This document shows positions 44,621 to 52,458 of a DNA stretch of 64,000 bases, one piece after another. Source of the DNA: a bacterium (GTDB taxonomy: Bacteria; Armatimonadota; Zipacnadia; Zipacnadales; UBA11051); assembly GCA_021372615.1 (NCBI GenBank), contig JAJFUB010000055.1:22694-86693 (forward strand), written 5' to 3'. Under the pieces are notes generated by a model. That model saw only the letters and a list, made by a program, of their open reading frames with translations. It searched no databases and had not been told where the DNA came from. Each line of letters starts with the position of its first letter. The stretch's first letter is position 1. Made by a program: the position numbers and the translations under genes.

Positions 44621-45508
44621 TCAGCGCCGATCTTGCAGGATGCGCTTGAACAGGCCATACGCCTCGCGCCGCGCCGCAATCGGGTAGCCGTGGCCCTCGG
44701 GGCTCTCGAAGACGCTGAACTTGTCGCGGCAGCCCAGCAGATCGTACAGCCGCCCCACCTCGATCATGTCGTCGGCCACCGCCCCGCTGTGGGGGAAGAC
44801 CTCATCGTGCAGGGCCCAGGTGTAGTGGAAGGCCCGGGGGGCGATCAGGCCGATGATCTCGACCCACTCACACACCGGCGGCTCGCCGGGCGCCAGGAAG
44901 CCCTGCCACGGTTCCGCTCCGCCCACCCCGAAGGGCGCATACGCGCACGCCGCGGCGCTGGCCTTGATGCGGTGATCGAAAGCCGCCAGCAGGATGGCGT
45001 TGGCGCCGCCGTGCCCTTGACCGATGGCCGCGAGGCGGTCGGAGTCCACGGCATCGAGGTGGCACAGGAAGTCCAGTCCGCGCTGGTGATCCCACAGGGC
45101 CCTACCGGCGGGCGCCCGGCGCTCGTGTGGCGATAGCACCACGAAGCGCCGCTTGACCAGCTCCCTGGCCATCGTGGCCGTCGTGCTGGCCCCGTCATAC
45201 GGGCAGCACAGGACGGCGGGCTGGCGATGGGCGGCCGGCTTGGGCAGCAGCAGCGTCGCGGTGCAGGTCTCGTGGATCTCCACCCCGTACCGCACCTGCT
45301 GCTCCAGGAAGTCGCCCTGGTCTTCCTGGGCCAGCAACTGTGGGTCGAGCGGGGGGATGGTCCGCGGCGCGTCCTGCAGCAATGCCTCGACCCGCCGGAG
45401 GATGTCCTGGCGCTTGGCAGGCCACTGGCGGCTGGTGGCGATGAGCGTGTCTCCCTCCTCCCGACGGAGGGTGAGCAGGGGCGGAGGGGGAGATGGTTGG
45501 TTGGTCAT
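44621..45508 (-). CDS. Alpha/beta hydrolase-fold protein lacking the nucleophile serine
   Basis: 295 residues. The dienelactone hydrolase/acetyl-xylan-esterase-like fold is indicated by TATLLLPKPAAHRQPAVLCC, RFVVLSPHERRAPAGR, VDSDRLAAIGQGHGGANAIL and FSVFESPEGHGYP. At the nucleophile elbow the expected G-x-S-x-G-G reads GQGHGG (163-168), with Gly165 where serine should be. Asp (LHDEVFPHS) and His (EGHGYP) remain. It may be inactive, use H166, or bind a substrate without hydrolysis. No signal peptide. Divergent from the oxidoreductase at 45.6 kb. Confidence 0.78.
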   Translation of the reverse strand: MTNQPSPPPPLLTLRREEGDTLIATSRQWPAKRQDILRRVEALLQDAPRTIPPLDPQLLAQEDQGDFLEQQVRYGVEIHETCTATLLLPKPAAHRQPAVLCCPYDGASTTATMARELVKRRFVVLSPHERRAPAGRALWDHQRGLDFLCHLDAVDSDRLAAIGQGHGGANAILLAAFDHRIKASAAACAYAPFGVGGAEPWQGFLAPGEPPVCEWVEIIGLIAPRAFHYTWALHDEVFPHSGAVADDMIEVGRLYDLLGCRDKFSVFESPEGHGYPIAARREAYGLFKRILQDRR

Positions 45509-45580
45509 GAGAGGACTCTGATGGGCAGGAGCGAAGTCTGATTGCCTTCCTGAACAACCCCATCTTAAGGGATGATCCGC

Positions 45581-46630
45581 ATGGCTGACAAGCTGCGCTG
45601 TCTGATGATCGGCGCCGGGGGCATGGCCGGCGGCTATGTCCGCAACTTCTTCCCGCAGTTCGCCGACCGCATGGAAGTCGTCGGCCTGGTGGACGTCAAG
45701 CCTGAGCCGCTGCAGCTCTCCGGCGACTTCCTCGGCCTTCCCGAGAGCCGCCGGTTCGCCGACATGGCCACGGCCTTCGACGCCGTCACCGCCGACTTCT
45801 GTTGCATCGTGATCCCCCCGGCCTATCACAAGGACGCTGTCCTCCTGGCCGCAGAGCGCAAGATGGCGATCCTGAGCGAGAAGCCCATCGCTGACACCTG
45901 GGAGGACTGCACGGCCATCGTCCGCGCCGTCCGCAGCAGCGGCGTGCCGATGCAGGTGGTACAGAACTACCGCTACAACGCCACGATGCTGACCGTCAGG
46001 CAGGTCCTGTCCGAGCAGCGCCTGGGCCGCTGCAACTACCTCATGGGCCGCTTCGCCGCCGACTACCGGGTGCGCGGGGCCTGGGGCGCGTTCCGCCACG
46101 AGATTCCCCACAGCCTGCTCGTCGAGGGCAGTGTGCACCATTTCGACATGCTGCGCAACCTCTCCGGCGCCGACTGTGTGCAGATCGCCGGGTGGGACTG
46201 GAACCCGCGGTGGAGCAGCTTCGACGGCGAGTCCAGCGGCCACTTTGTGGGCCGGATGAGCAACGGCGTTGTCGTCAACTACGAGGGCAACTGCAACGAG
46301 GCGGGGGTGCAGAACACCTGGCACAAGGAGATGTACCGTGCCGAGTGCGAGGGCGGCGCTGTCACGGTGGACAGTGACCTGGTGGTGCGGACGTGGGAGA
46401 AGCTGCCAACCGGCCTGCGAATGGAAGAGGTCCCGCTGCTACGCCCGCAGTACGAGGGCCACTGTGCCATCATTGACCAGTTCCTCACATGGCAGGAGGG
46501 CGGTCCGGCGCCGGTCACGGTCCTGGATGACAACATCAAGAGCGCCGCGATGCTCTTCGGCGCCCTGCGCGCCAGCGAGGGCAACTGCGTGGGGGATGTC
46601 GCGGCGATGGTGGCGGAGGCCACGGGATAG
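45581..46630 (+). CDS. Gfo/Idh/MocA family oxidoreductase
   Basis: 349 residues. Rossmann fold CLMIGAGGMAGGYVRNFFPQ at the start, with EKP at 100-102 (LSEKPIA), and the C-terminal domain containing VEGSVHHFDMLRNLSG, where H-x-x-D is typical of the active site. NAD(P)-dependent sugar oxidation or reduction. The ATG at 45581 follows AAGGGA by eight bases, better than ATG 45572. Distinct from the copy at 3.0 kb. A large hairpin follows before the convergent MATE gene. Confidence 0.9.
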   Translation: MADKLRCLMIGAGGMAGGYVRNFFPQFADRMEVVGLVDVKPEPLQLSGDFLGLPESRRFADMATAFDAVTADFCCIVIPPAYHKDAVLLAAERKMAILSEKPIADTWEDCTAIVRAVRSSGVPMQVVQNYRYNATMLTVRQVLSEQRLGRCNYLMGRFAADYRVRGAWGAFRHEIPHSLLVEGSVHHFDMLRNLSGADCVQIAGWDWNPRWSSFDGESSGHFVGRMSNGVVVNYEGNCNEAGVQNTWHKEMYRAECEGGAVTVDSDLVVRTWEKLPTGLRMEEVPLLRPQYEGHCAIIDQFLTWQEGGPAPVTVLDDNIKSAAMLFGALRASEGNCVGDVAAMVAEATG

Positions 46631-46678
46631 AAGCTGTGGCCGCCGCTCCGACGGGGGGCGCAACTGCGAAGCGCAGGC

Positions 46679-46797
46679 TGTGTGTGGGAGCGGTCACCGA
46701 CGGGCTGTGTGTGGGAGCGGTCACCGACCGCGACTGGAGTGCACTGCGGTCGCGGTCGGTGACCGCTCCCACATGGGTCTGACCGCTCCCACATGGA
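46679..46797. repeat. Direct and inverted repeats forming a 25-bp perfect hairpin between convergent genes
   Basis: The unit TGTGTGGGAGCGGTCACCGA occurs at 46681 and again at 46707, and its reverse complement follows twice (from 46756 and, shortened, from 46780). Bases 46710-46734 pair perfectly with 46749-46773 around a 14-base loop that itself holds AGTGCACT. It lies between the oxidoreductase and MATE stops and could act as a two-way terminator. No U-run is present. Confidence 0.8.
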
Positions 46798-46810
46798 CTC
46801 TGCGGGGCGT

Positions 46811-48322
46811 CTAGAACTCGATCTTCTTCCACCGCCCGGCCTTGAAGATCGCGCCGGTCACGACGGCCTGCGCAAGCATCGAGGCTACCATGCCGATCCA
46901 CACCCCGGCCGGGCCGATCCCCATCTTCAGGGCCAGCAGCCAGCCCAGCCCCGGTCCGATCACCAGCGTCCCGATCAGCGTGGCCCACAGGGGGCTGAGG
47001 GTGTCGCCCGCCCCCCGCAGGCCGCCGGAGAAGGCCATGGAGATCGTCGCGAAGGGCAGCGATCCCGCGATGTAGATCAGCGCCCAGTGGCCCCAGAACA
47101 GCGCGCGTGGGTCGTCGGTGAAGAAGCCCACCAGTGGGCGTGCGAACACGATGCACAGCAGGCCCAGGCCGATCGAGGTCAGCGACGAGATGTTGACCAC
47201 CGACCAGCAACTGCGCTCGGCACGCTGCGGGTTGCGCGCCCCCATGTTCTGACCCACGGCTGTCATGGCCGCGGTCATCATGGACAGCCCCACGAAGATC
47301 CCCAGCGAACTCCACTGCCCGGCCGTCACATGCCCGGCCACGGCGAACTCCCCGCCCCGCGTGCGGTTGAGGATGCCGATCAGCACGGCGTAGCCCAGGT
47401 TGCGCACCAGGCCCTGCACCGAGGACGGCGTGCCGATGTAGAACATCTTGCCCCAGATGGTCCAGTCAATGCGCCACGGGCCGCGCCACGGCACCGTTAC
47501 GGCGAACCGCCCGCTGCCGAGCAGCCACAGCATGACGGCCGCGGCCAGGCTCCGGGTGATGACCACCGCCCAACCCGCCCCGGCCACGCCCATGGCCGGG
47601 AAGGGCCCGATCCCGAAGATCATGCAGTACTCCAGGCCGATGTGGGCGACGTTGATCCACACCAGCATCAGCAGCGGAGTCAACGAATCCCCCGCCCCCT
47701 GCAGCGCCGAGGCCAGCAGGAAGTTCAGCATCATCCCCACCGAGCCCCAGAACATGGCGTGAGTGTAGATGACGCCCTGGTCGAGCACCTCGCCGGTCGC
47801 GCCCAGCCACACCAGCAGCGTCCGCGACACCAGCAGCCCGATGGGGATCATGGGGAGGCCGGCCACGAACGACAGGATGATGGACTGGCGCGTCACTTCG
47901 GTGACGCGCCCGGGCTGCCGCGCCCCGGTGTACCGGGCCACCAGCACCTGCGTGCCCGTAGCCACCGCGAACACGACGAACTGCACGGTGAAGATGATGC
48001 TCATGGACTGGCCGACGGCGGCGATGGCGGACGGGCCGAGGCTGCCGACCATCTTGATGTCCGCCACGCCCATGATCCAGTTGAGCACCGCGCCGCTGAC
48101 AATGGGCCACGAGAGCGCCACGATGCCGCGCAGCAGGTGTCCCTGGGTCAGGTCCACCCGGCCCCTGGGGGGTGTCTCGCCGGTGACGGGAGTCGAGACC
48201 GGGGGGCGCATGGACTCCTCCCCCTCGGTGACAATGTCGCCATCGGGGCGAAGGTCTATGCCGTTCTCGGCTACAGCAGGTTCGGGCTGCTCAGGGGAAT
48301 CCGGGGCAGGGGCTTGCTTCAT
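46811..48322 (-). CDS. MATE-family multidrug/organic cation exporter
   Basis: 503 residues with about 12 membrane helices after an acidic N-terminal extension of about 60 residues. It shows the two-fold repeat of MATE proteins: LSWPIVSGAVLNWIMGVADI and GTQVLVARYTGA in the first half; IGTPSSVQGLVRNLGYAVLI and VGQNMGARNPQRAE in the second. It should export cationic compounds using Na+ or H+. It follows yjbQ by 11 bases in one operon. GAGGA precedes the ATG by seven bases. Confidence 0.93.
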   Translation of the reverse strand: MKQAPAPDSPEQPEPAVAENGIDLRPDGDIVTEGEESMRPPVSTPVTGETPPRGRVDLTQGHLLRGIVALSWPIVSGAVLNWIMGVADIKMVGSLGPSAIAAVGQSMSIIFTVQFVVFAVATGTQVLVARYTGARQPGRVTEVTRQSIILSFVAGLPMIPIGLLVSRTLLVWLGATGEVLDQGVIYTHAMFWGSVGMMLNFLLASALQGAGDSLTPLLMLVWINVAHIGLEYCMIFGIGPFPAMGVAGAGWAVVITRSLAAAVMLWLLGSGRFAVTVPWRGPWRIDWTIWGKMFYIGTPSSVQGLVRNLGYAVLIGILNRTRGGEFAVAGHVTAGQWSSLGIFVGLSMMTAAMTAVGQNMGARNPQRAERSCWSVVNISSLTSIGLGLLCIVFARPLVGFFTDDPRALFWGHWALIYIAGSLPFATISMAFSGGLRGAGDTLSPLWATLIGTLVIGPGLGWLLALKMGIGPAGVWIGMVASMLAQAVVTGAIFKAGRWKKIEF

Positions 48323-48333
48323 GGAGACGTCCT

Positions 48334-48720
48334 CTAGACTACAGTCACATGCACGGTCCGGCGGCGCGGGCCGTCCAACTCCACCAGCATGACACGCTGC
48401 CACGTCCCCAGCACGAGCTTCCCCGACTGGATGGGCAGACACACCGCGTTGCCGATGAGAGTGGCCGCCAGATGGGCGTCGGCGTTGCTGTCAATGCGGT
48501 CATGCCGCCACGCGCCCTGGCTCAGCTTGTCCATCAGGGCCAGCGTATCCTGCACCAGCCCCGACTCATTCTCGTTCACATACACCGCACAGGTGCAGTG
48601 CGGCACGGAGATACACGCGAGGCCGTCGCCGGCGGCGGCGATGGCGGCGGCGACCTGTGACGTGATGTCCACGATCTGGCGGCGGCTACCCGTGCTGAGG
48701 GTCAGTTGGTGGGTGGGCAT
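48334..48720 (-). CDS. yjbQ: YjbQ-family protein (UPF0047)
   Basis: 128 residues with the full UPF0047 pattern: TGSRRQIVDITSQVAAAI, ISVPHCTCAVYVNENESGLV, and HDRIDSNADAHLAATLIGNA followed by LVLGTWQRVMLVELDGPRRR. The conserved histidines and E-N-E residues are present. Members have been reported to have thiamin phosphate synthase activity, but a general role is unsettled. It leads a two-gene operon with the MATE exporter. Confidence 0.93.
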   Translation of the reverse strand: MPTHQLTLSTGSRRQIVDITSQVAAAIAAAGDGLACISVPHCTCAVYVNENESGLVQDTLALMDKLSQGAWRHDRIDSNADAHLAATLIGNAVCLPIQSGKLVLGTWQRVMLVELDGPRRRTVHVTVV

Positions 48721-49098
48721 GGTGAGCTCTCTCTTCGCGTCGGGCGGTCTTGGCAGCGCGGATGGCGGCGGGCCGTCTCGGCGGCACGAATGGCGGCGGG
48801 CCTGGCCGTTGCCGTCAGCGTCCGCAGGACGCCTGGCGACCCGCAGGGCCGCCCCACAGTAGGGGGCTTCAGCCCCCGGACCGCGGCCCCCATTCCCCTT
48901 CCCCGCATGGCGTTCCGTCCGCAGGACGGTCGGCCGGAGGCCCCGTCATAGGTCGGCCTCGCCGCCGAGCGTCCTGCGGACGCGACGGCAACGCCGAACG
49001 GCGTCCTCACCCCTGCCCCTCTCCCTCGGCCTTCGGCCTCCGGAGAGGGGAACGGCAACGGCCCCGCCCCCCACCACTTGCCACTTGCCACTTGCCGT
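48721..49098. repeat. Repeat-filled gap with several short palindromes
   Basis: 378 bases with no gene. It contains three copies of a CGTCCGCAGGACG-type palindrome (near 48818, 48914 and, inverted, 48970), TAGGGGGCTTCAGCCCCCGG near 48860, two diverged GATGGCGGCGGGCC-like blocks near 48765 and 48793, a hairpin CCCTCTCCCTCGGCCTTCGG with CCGGAGAGGGG at 49017-49048, and three tandem CACTTGC heptamers just after the recJ stop codon (49076-49098). Confidence 0.65.
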
Positions 49099-50820
49099 TC
49101 AGTCCCCGCTCCGCCGCACCGCCTCGAGCCTGAGCTGCAGCCCCACGCTGCCGTTGAACTCGTTGAGGCCCGGCGTGTGGGCGAGGTCCACGGACATGCC
49201 TCGCCTGATCCAACGCGCCTCGTCGCCCAGGCCGAAGCCGATGGCCTCGAAGGCCATGCGCCCGGCGCCCACCGTCAGCTTCAGGTGGTTGTTGTCGCGC
49301 CCGACCTGCCGCACACTCAGCACTTCCAGCGCCGGCGAATACAGCAGCGGCGCCGGGTTGGACTGCCCGCATGGCTCCAGCGCCACCAGCGCCTGCGCCA
49401 GCTCGGGGGTGATCTCCGACGGCTCCACCGCCGCATCCAGCTCCAGGCGGGGCAGCAGGTCCGCCGGAGAGAGACACGCCGCGGCCAGCTCGCACAGGCG
49501 CTGCCGCACCGCCGGGATGCAGTCGCGGTGAAGGGTCAGGCCGCCGGCCAGCTCGTGCCCACCGGCACGTTCGAGGAGGTCGCCGCACGCGGCAAAGGCG
49601 TGGGCGAGGTGGAAGCCGGGGAGGCTGCGGCCTGAGCCCCGGCAGAAGTCGTCGCCCTCGACGATGATGACCGCCGGCCGGCTGAACTCCTCGAGGATCT
49701 TGGAGGCGACGATGCCGACCACGCCCGGGTGCCAGCCGTCATGCGACAGCACCAGCACCGGGCAGTCATCCTCTTCCAGCAGGCGCTCGGCCTGTATCCG
49801 CGCCTCCTGGTACGTCCGCTCCTGCTCCCGCTGGCGCTGGCGGTTGAGCGCCTCCAGGTTCAGCGCCAGCTTCAGGGCCTCGCTCTCGTCGTCGCTGAGC
49901 AGCAACTCCAGCGCCTCGGTGGCGTCGCCCATGCGGCCGACGGCGTTGAGGCGCGGGGCGAGACGGTACGCGATGTCGGTGGCGTTGAGCGCCCCGTTGG
50001 TGTCGCAGATGTCCAGCAGCGCGCGCAGGCCCGCCTTCTTCGTGCCCGGCAGCAGCTTCAGCCCGGCCGCGCAGAAAGCCCGGTTCTCATCCACCAGCGG
50101 CGCCACATCGGCAATGGTGCCAATGCACACCAGGTCCAGGAACGCGCGCGCGACCGATTGCTCGGGGATATCCAGCCGCTGGGACAGGGCGCAGATGAAC
50201 TTGTACGCAATGCCGACCGCCGTGAGTTCGCTGAAGGGGTATTCGGAGTCATCCCGCTTGGGGTTGACCACCAGCGTGCCGGGCGGCAGCGTCTCGCCGG
50301 GCTGGTGGTGGTCCAGCACGATGACCTCAATGCCCTCCTGCCGCGCCTCGGCGATCATCTCGTGGTCGCTGACGCCGCAGTCTACCGAGATGAGCAGGCC
50401 GAGGCCCTTTTTCCCGGCCATCTTCACGGCCCGGCGCGACAGGCCGTAGTGGTCGTGCTGCCGATGCGGGATGAAGTAGTGCACGTCGAGCCCGAGCTTG
50501 GACAGGGCGCGCACCAGCAGCGCCGCGCTGGTCACGCCATCGGCGTCATAGTCGCCGTGAACGAGTATCTCGTCGCCGGCGTCCCGCGCCTGCAGGAGGC
50601 GCTCGACAGCCGGCGCCATGTCGGGTAGTCTGAACGGGTCATGCAGCCCGCCGGGGGGCGGGTTGAGAAACTGCTGTGCCGCGTCGGCGTCGCTGATCTC
50701 ACGGTTGCGCAGCACAGCCGCGACCAGGGGCAGCAACCCCAGCGCATGTGCGAGGGCCTGCTCAAACGCGGGATCACGGTCCCGCACCTGCCAGAGGGTA
50801 CGTCGTGCTCGGGGGGCGAT
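49099..50820 (-). CDS. recJ: Single-stranded-DNA exonuclease RecJ
   Basis: 573 residues, against 577 in E. coli. DHH phosphoesterase motifs: HGDYDADGVTSAAL (D90, D92, D94), SVDCGVSDHEM and VIVLDHHQPG (D170-H171-H172). The DHHA1 domain has SHDGWHPGVVGIVASKILEE and GGHELAGG. RecJ degrades single-stranded DNA 5' to 3' in recombination and mismatch repair. The start is unusual: no in-frame ATG, GTG or TTG follows the promoter at 50861-50889 in a sensible place. An ATC at 50818-50820 lies nine bases after AAGGAG and would give MAPRARRTLWQVRDRDP, just where RecJ proteins begin. ATG 50934 lies upstream of the promoter and reads through a repeat. Confidence 0.93.
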   Translation of the reverse strand: MAPRARRTLWQVRDRDPAFEQALAHALGLLPLVAAVLRNREISDADAAQQFLNPPPGGLHDPFRLPDMAPAVERLLQARDAGDEILVHGDYDADGVTSAALLVRALSKLGLDVHYFIPHRQHDHYGLSRRAVKMAGKKGLGLLISVDCGVSDHEMIAEARQEGIEVIVLDHHQPGETLPPGTLVVNPKRDDSEYPFSELTAVGIAYKFICALSQRLDIPEQSVARAFLDLVCIGTIADVAPLVDENRAFCAAGLKLLPGTKKAGLRALLDICDTNGALNATDIAYRLAPRLNAVGRMGDATEALELLLSDDESEALKLALNLEALNRQRQREQERTYQEARIQAERLLEEDDCPVLVLSHDGWHPGVVGIVASKILEEFSRPAVIIVEGDDFCRGSGRSLPGFHLAHAFAACGDLLERAGGHELAGGLTLHRDCIPAVRQRLCELAAACLSPADLLPRLELDAAVEPSEITPELAQALVALEPCGQSNPAPLLYSPALEVLSVRQVGRDNNHLKLTVGAGRMAFEAIGFGLGDEARWIRRGMSVDLAHTPGLNEFNGSVGLQLRLEAVRRSGD

Positions 50821-50860
50821 GGGGGAACACTCCTTCGGCGGACCATCAGGTCCGCAAGTC

Positions 50861-50889
50861 AGTATAGCCGTCGCCTCGGTAGGCGTCAA
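50861..50889 (-). promoter_or_regulatory. Sigma-70-type promoter of recJ
   Basis: TTGACG (50884-50889) and TATACT (50861-50866) on the minus strand are 17 bases apart. The start would be near 50854, inside the region in front of the AAGGAG that serves recJ. Confidence 0.75.
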
Positions 50890-50900
50890 CGCGAGGGCCT

Positions 50901-50926
50901 CTGGAGCGCGGCTCTCCAGAGCCGCA
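50901..50926. repeat. Dispersed palindromic element, family C, copy 2
   Basis: CTGGAGCGCGGCTCTCCAGA then GCCGCA, within the 236-base gap between recJ and the exported protein gene. It lies just upstream of the recJ promoter. Confidence 0.75.
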
Positions 50927-51056
50927 AGCCTCATCGCAGACCGATGCGGCCCTGGAGGGCTGCGCGCCAACAGCACGCCCGGGAACAACCGATCCCCCAT
51001 CTGCCTCTAAGGCGCGTAGGGGGCAGACGAAGATAGTACACTGAGGAGAGTCTCGC

Positions 51057-52286
51057 ATGAAGCGCACCTGTCTCGCTGCTTTGCTCGTAACCTGGTCCCT
51101 GACGGCCCTGGGGCTGGCCGGCGCGTGGGCCGCCGATCCCGTTGCCTTGCCGCCGGGGGTACGCCCCTGTTGTCGCGATCTGGCCAAGCGTCTGAACGTC
51201 CCGGAGGGCGACATCAAGCTCGTCCGCGCGGATGAGACGACGTTCCCGGACGCGTCCCTGGGCCTGCCGCGCCCTGGTGAGATGTACGCGCAGGTCCTCA
51301 CCCCCGGTCGGATCGTCATCCTGGCCCACGGCAACTTCAAGCACCTGTATACCGCCACGAACCGCACCTTCCGCTACGGCGGCCCGACGAGGGCGCGCAC
51401 GGCCTCGGCGCTCTACCTTGAGCCCATTGCGGACGAGCCGAACCTGAACGGCGACCTGGTACAGGTGTCGGCGGCCGGCACGAACCCGACGGTGCTGATA
51501 CACGGCGTCAGCGACTTCCACCCGCAGCTTGACGGCTCGATCATCGCCATTCGCCGCACCTCGCGCTCGGGCCATGACCTGCTCTACCTGGCTCCCGGCT
51601 CCACGGGCCAGCCCATCCGGCTGGCCTCCGCCTTTGACTTCGGCGACGCGGCCGTGGACCAGACCGGCAAGCGCTGGGTGGCTTACAGCCGGCCGATGGT
51701 CGGCATGCCCTGGCAGGTCCGCTGGGGCACGATCGCCCCGGCCCCGGCCACGGTGGACCCCGAGGACTTCCTGGGCGGCGGCAAGAACGCCATCGCGCTG
51801 CCGGATGACGGCCAGCCCGGGCGTATCTACTGGCACATGGACAACCCGGCCATCGGCCTGCCGCGCGGCGGCATCGGGCCGATGTACTACGAGCTGCTCC
51901 TCGGCAACGAGAAGCCCGAATGGCGCAAGATGTCGCACTTCTTCCCCCCTGCCAATGAGGAGTTCATGCTCAGCAAGAGCGAATCGCTCGTCGTGGAGAC
52001 CAAGGACGAGGGGGGCAAGCCGGTGACGCACATCAGCAGCGTCTGGTTCACCGGCGACGAGAAGCAGCTCGCCACGATCCCGGACTTCACGGTCCTGGAG
52101 CAGTCCCTCGTGGGCGGCGCGCAGGTGTTCCTGTTCGGCAAGCGCGGTGACCACGGCATCGCCTTCACGGTCTCCTTCCACACGGGCCAGGTCCTGACCA
52201 CGGTGGAGCAGACCGACAGCCCCGTCCGCGGCTTCCTCGCCCCGCCGCGGGGCTGGGTCTGGTCCCAGCTCAAGGAAGGCGAGTAG
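51057..52286 (+). CDS. Exported protein of unknown function
   Basis: 409 residues. Signal peptide MKRTCLAALLVTWSLTALGL then AGAWA. Residues about 38-105 (RDLAKRLNVPEGDIKLVRAD ... FPDASLGLPRPGEMYAQVLT, YTATNRTFRYGG) match the small domain with 'W-P-D-x-S-L-G-C-P-x-P-G-x-x-Y-A-Q-v-l-x-x-G-y-x-I' seen in many exported bacterial proteins; the usual Cys is Leu here. The remaining 300 residues are beta-rich with repeats resembling propeller blades (DLLYLAPGSTGQP, RIYWHMDNPA). Function unknown. GAGGAGAG lies shortly before the ATG. Confidence 0.75.
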   Translation: MKRTCLAALLVTWSLTALGLAGAWAADPVALPPGVRPCCRDLAKRLNVPEGDIKLVRADETTFPDASLGLPRPGEMYAQVLTPGRIVILAHGNFKHLYTATNRTFRYGGPTRARTASALYLEPIADEPNLNGDLVQVSAAGTNPTVLIHGVSDFHPQLDGSIIAIRRTSRSGHDLLYLAPGSTGQPIRLASAFDFGDAAVDQTGKRWVAYSRPMVGMPWQVRWGTIAPAPATVDPEDFLGGGKNAIALPDDGQPGRIYWHMDNPAIGLPRGGIGPMYYELLLGNEKPEWRKMSHFFPPANEEFMLSKSESLVVETKDEGGKPVTHISSVWFTGDEKQLATIPDFTVLEQSLVGGAQVFLFGKRGDHGIAFTVSFHTGQVLTTVEQTDSPVRGFLAPPRGWVWSQLKEGE

Positions 52287-52303
52287 CCTCTGGACCTCCG
52301 GTC

Positions 52304-52366
52304 CAGTACTGCGGGCGGCCTCGCCCGCGCGCGGCGGGGTAGGGCAGGCGAGGCCACCTGCCCTAC
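52304..52366. repeat. Dispersed palindromic intergenic element, family A, copy 4
   Basis: CAGTACTGCGGGCGGCCTCG ... GTAGGGCAGGCGAGGCCACC, between an exported protein gene and the GH99-like gene. Confidence 0.75.
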
Positions 52367-52458
52367 GAGGGTGGGCGCGCCCGACGACGCACAGCCTTCA
52401 GCAGGACCCGCGCCTCCGGCGGCGAAGCCTTCGGGCAACCTCGTCCGCCGGAGGCGCC

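Noticed and set aside
49078..50628. Plus-strand frames opposite recJ
   Set aside because: They are shadows of recJ with no family resemblance.
50821..50934. Upstream ATG as the recJ start
   Set aside because: It lies before the promoter and would code through a family C repeat; the residues added do not fit RecJ.
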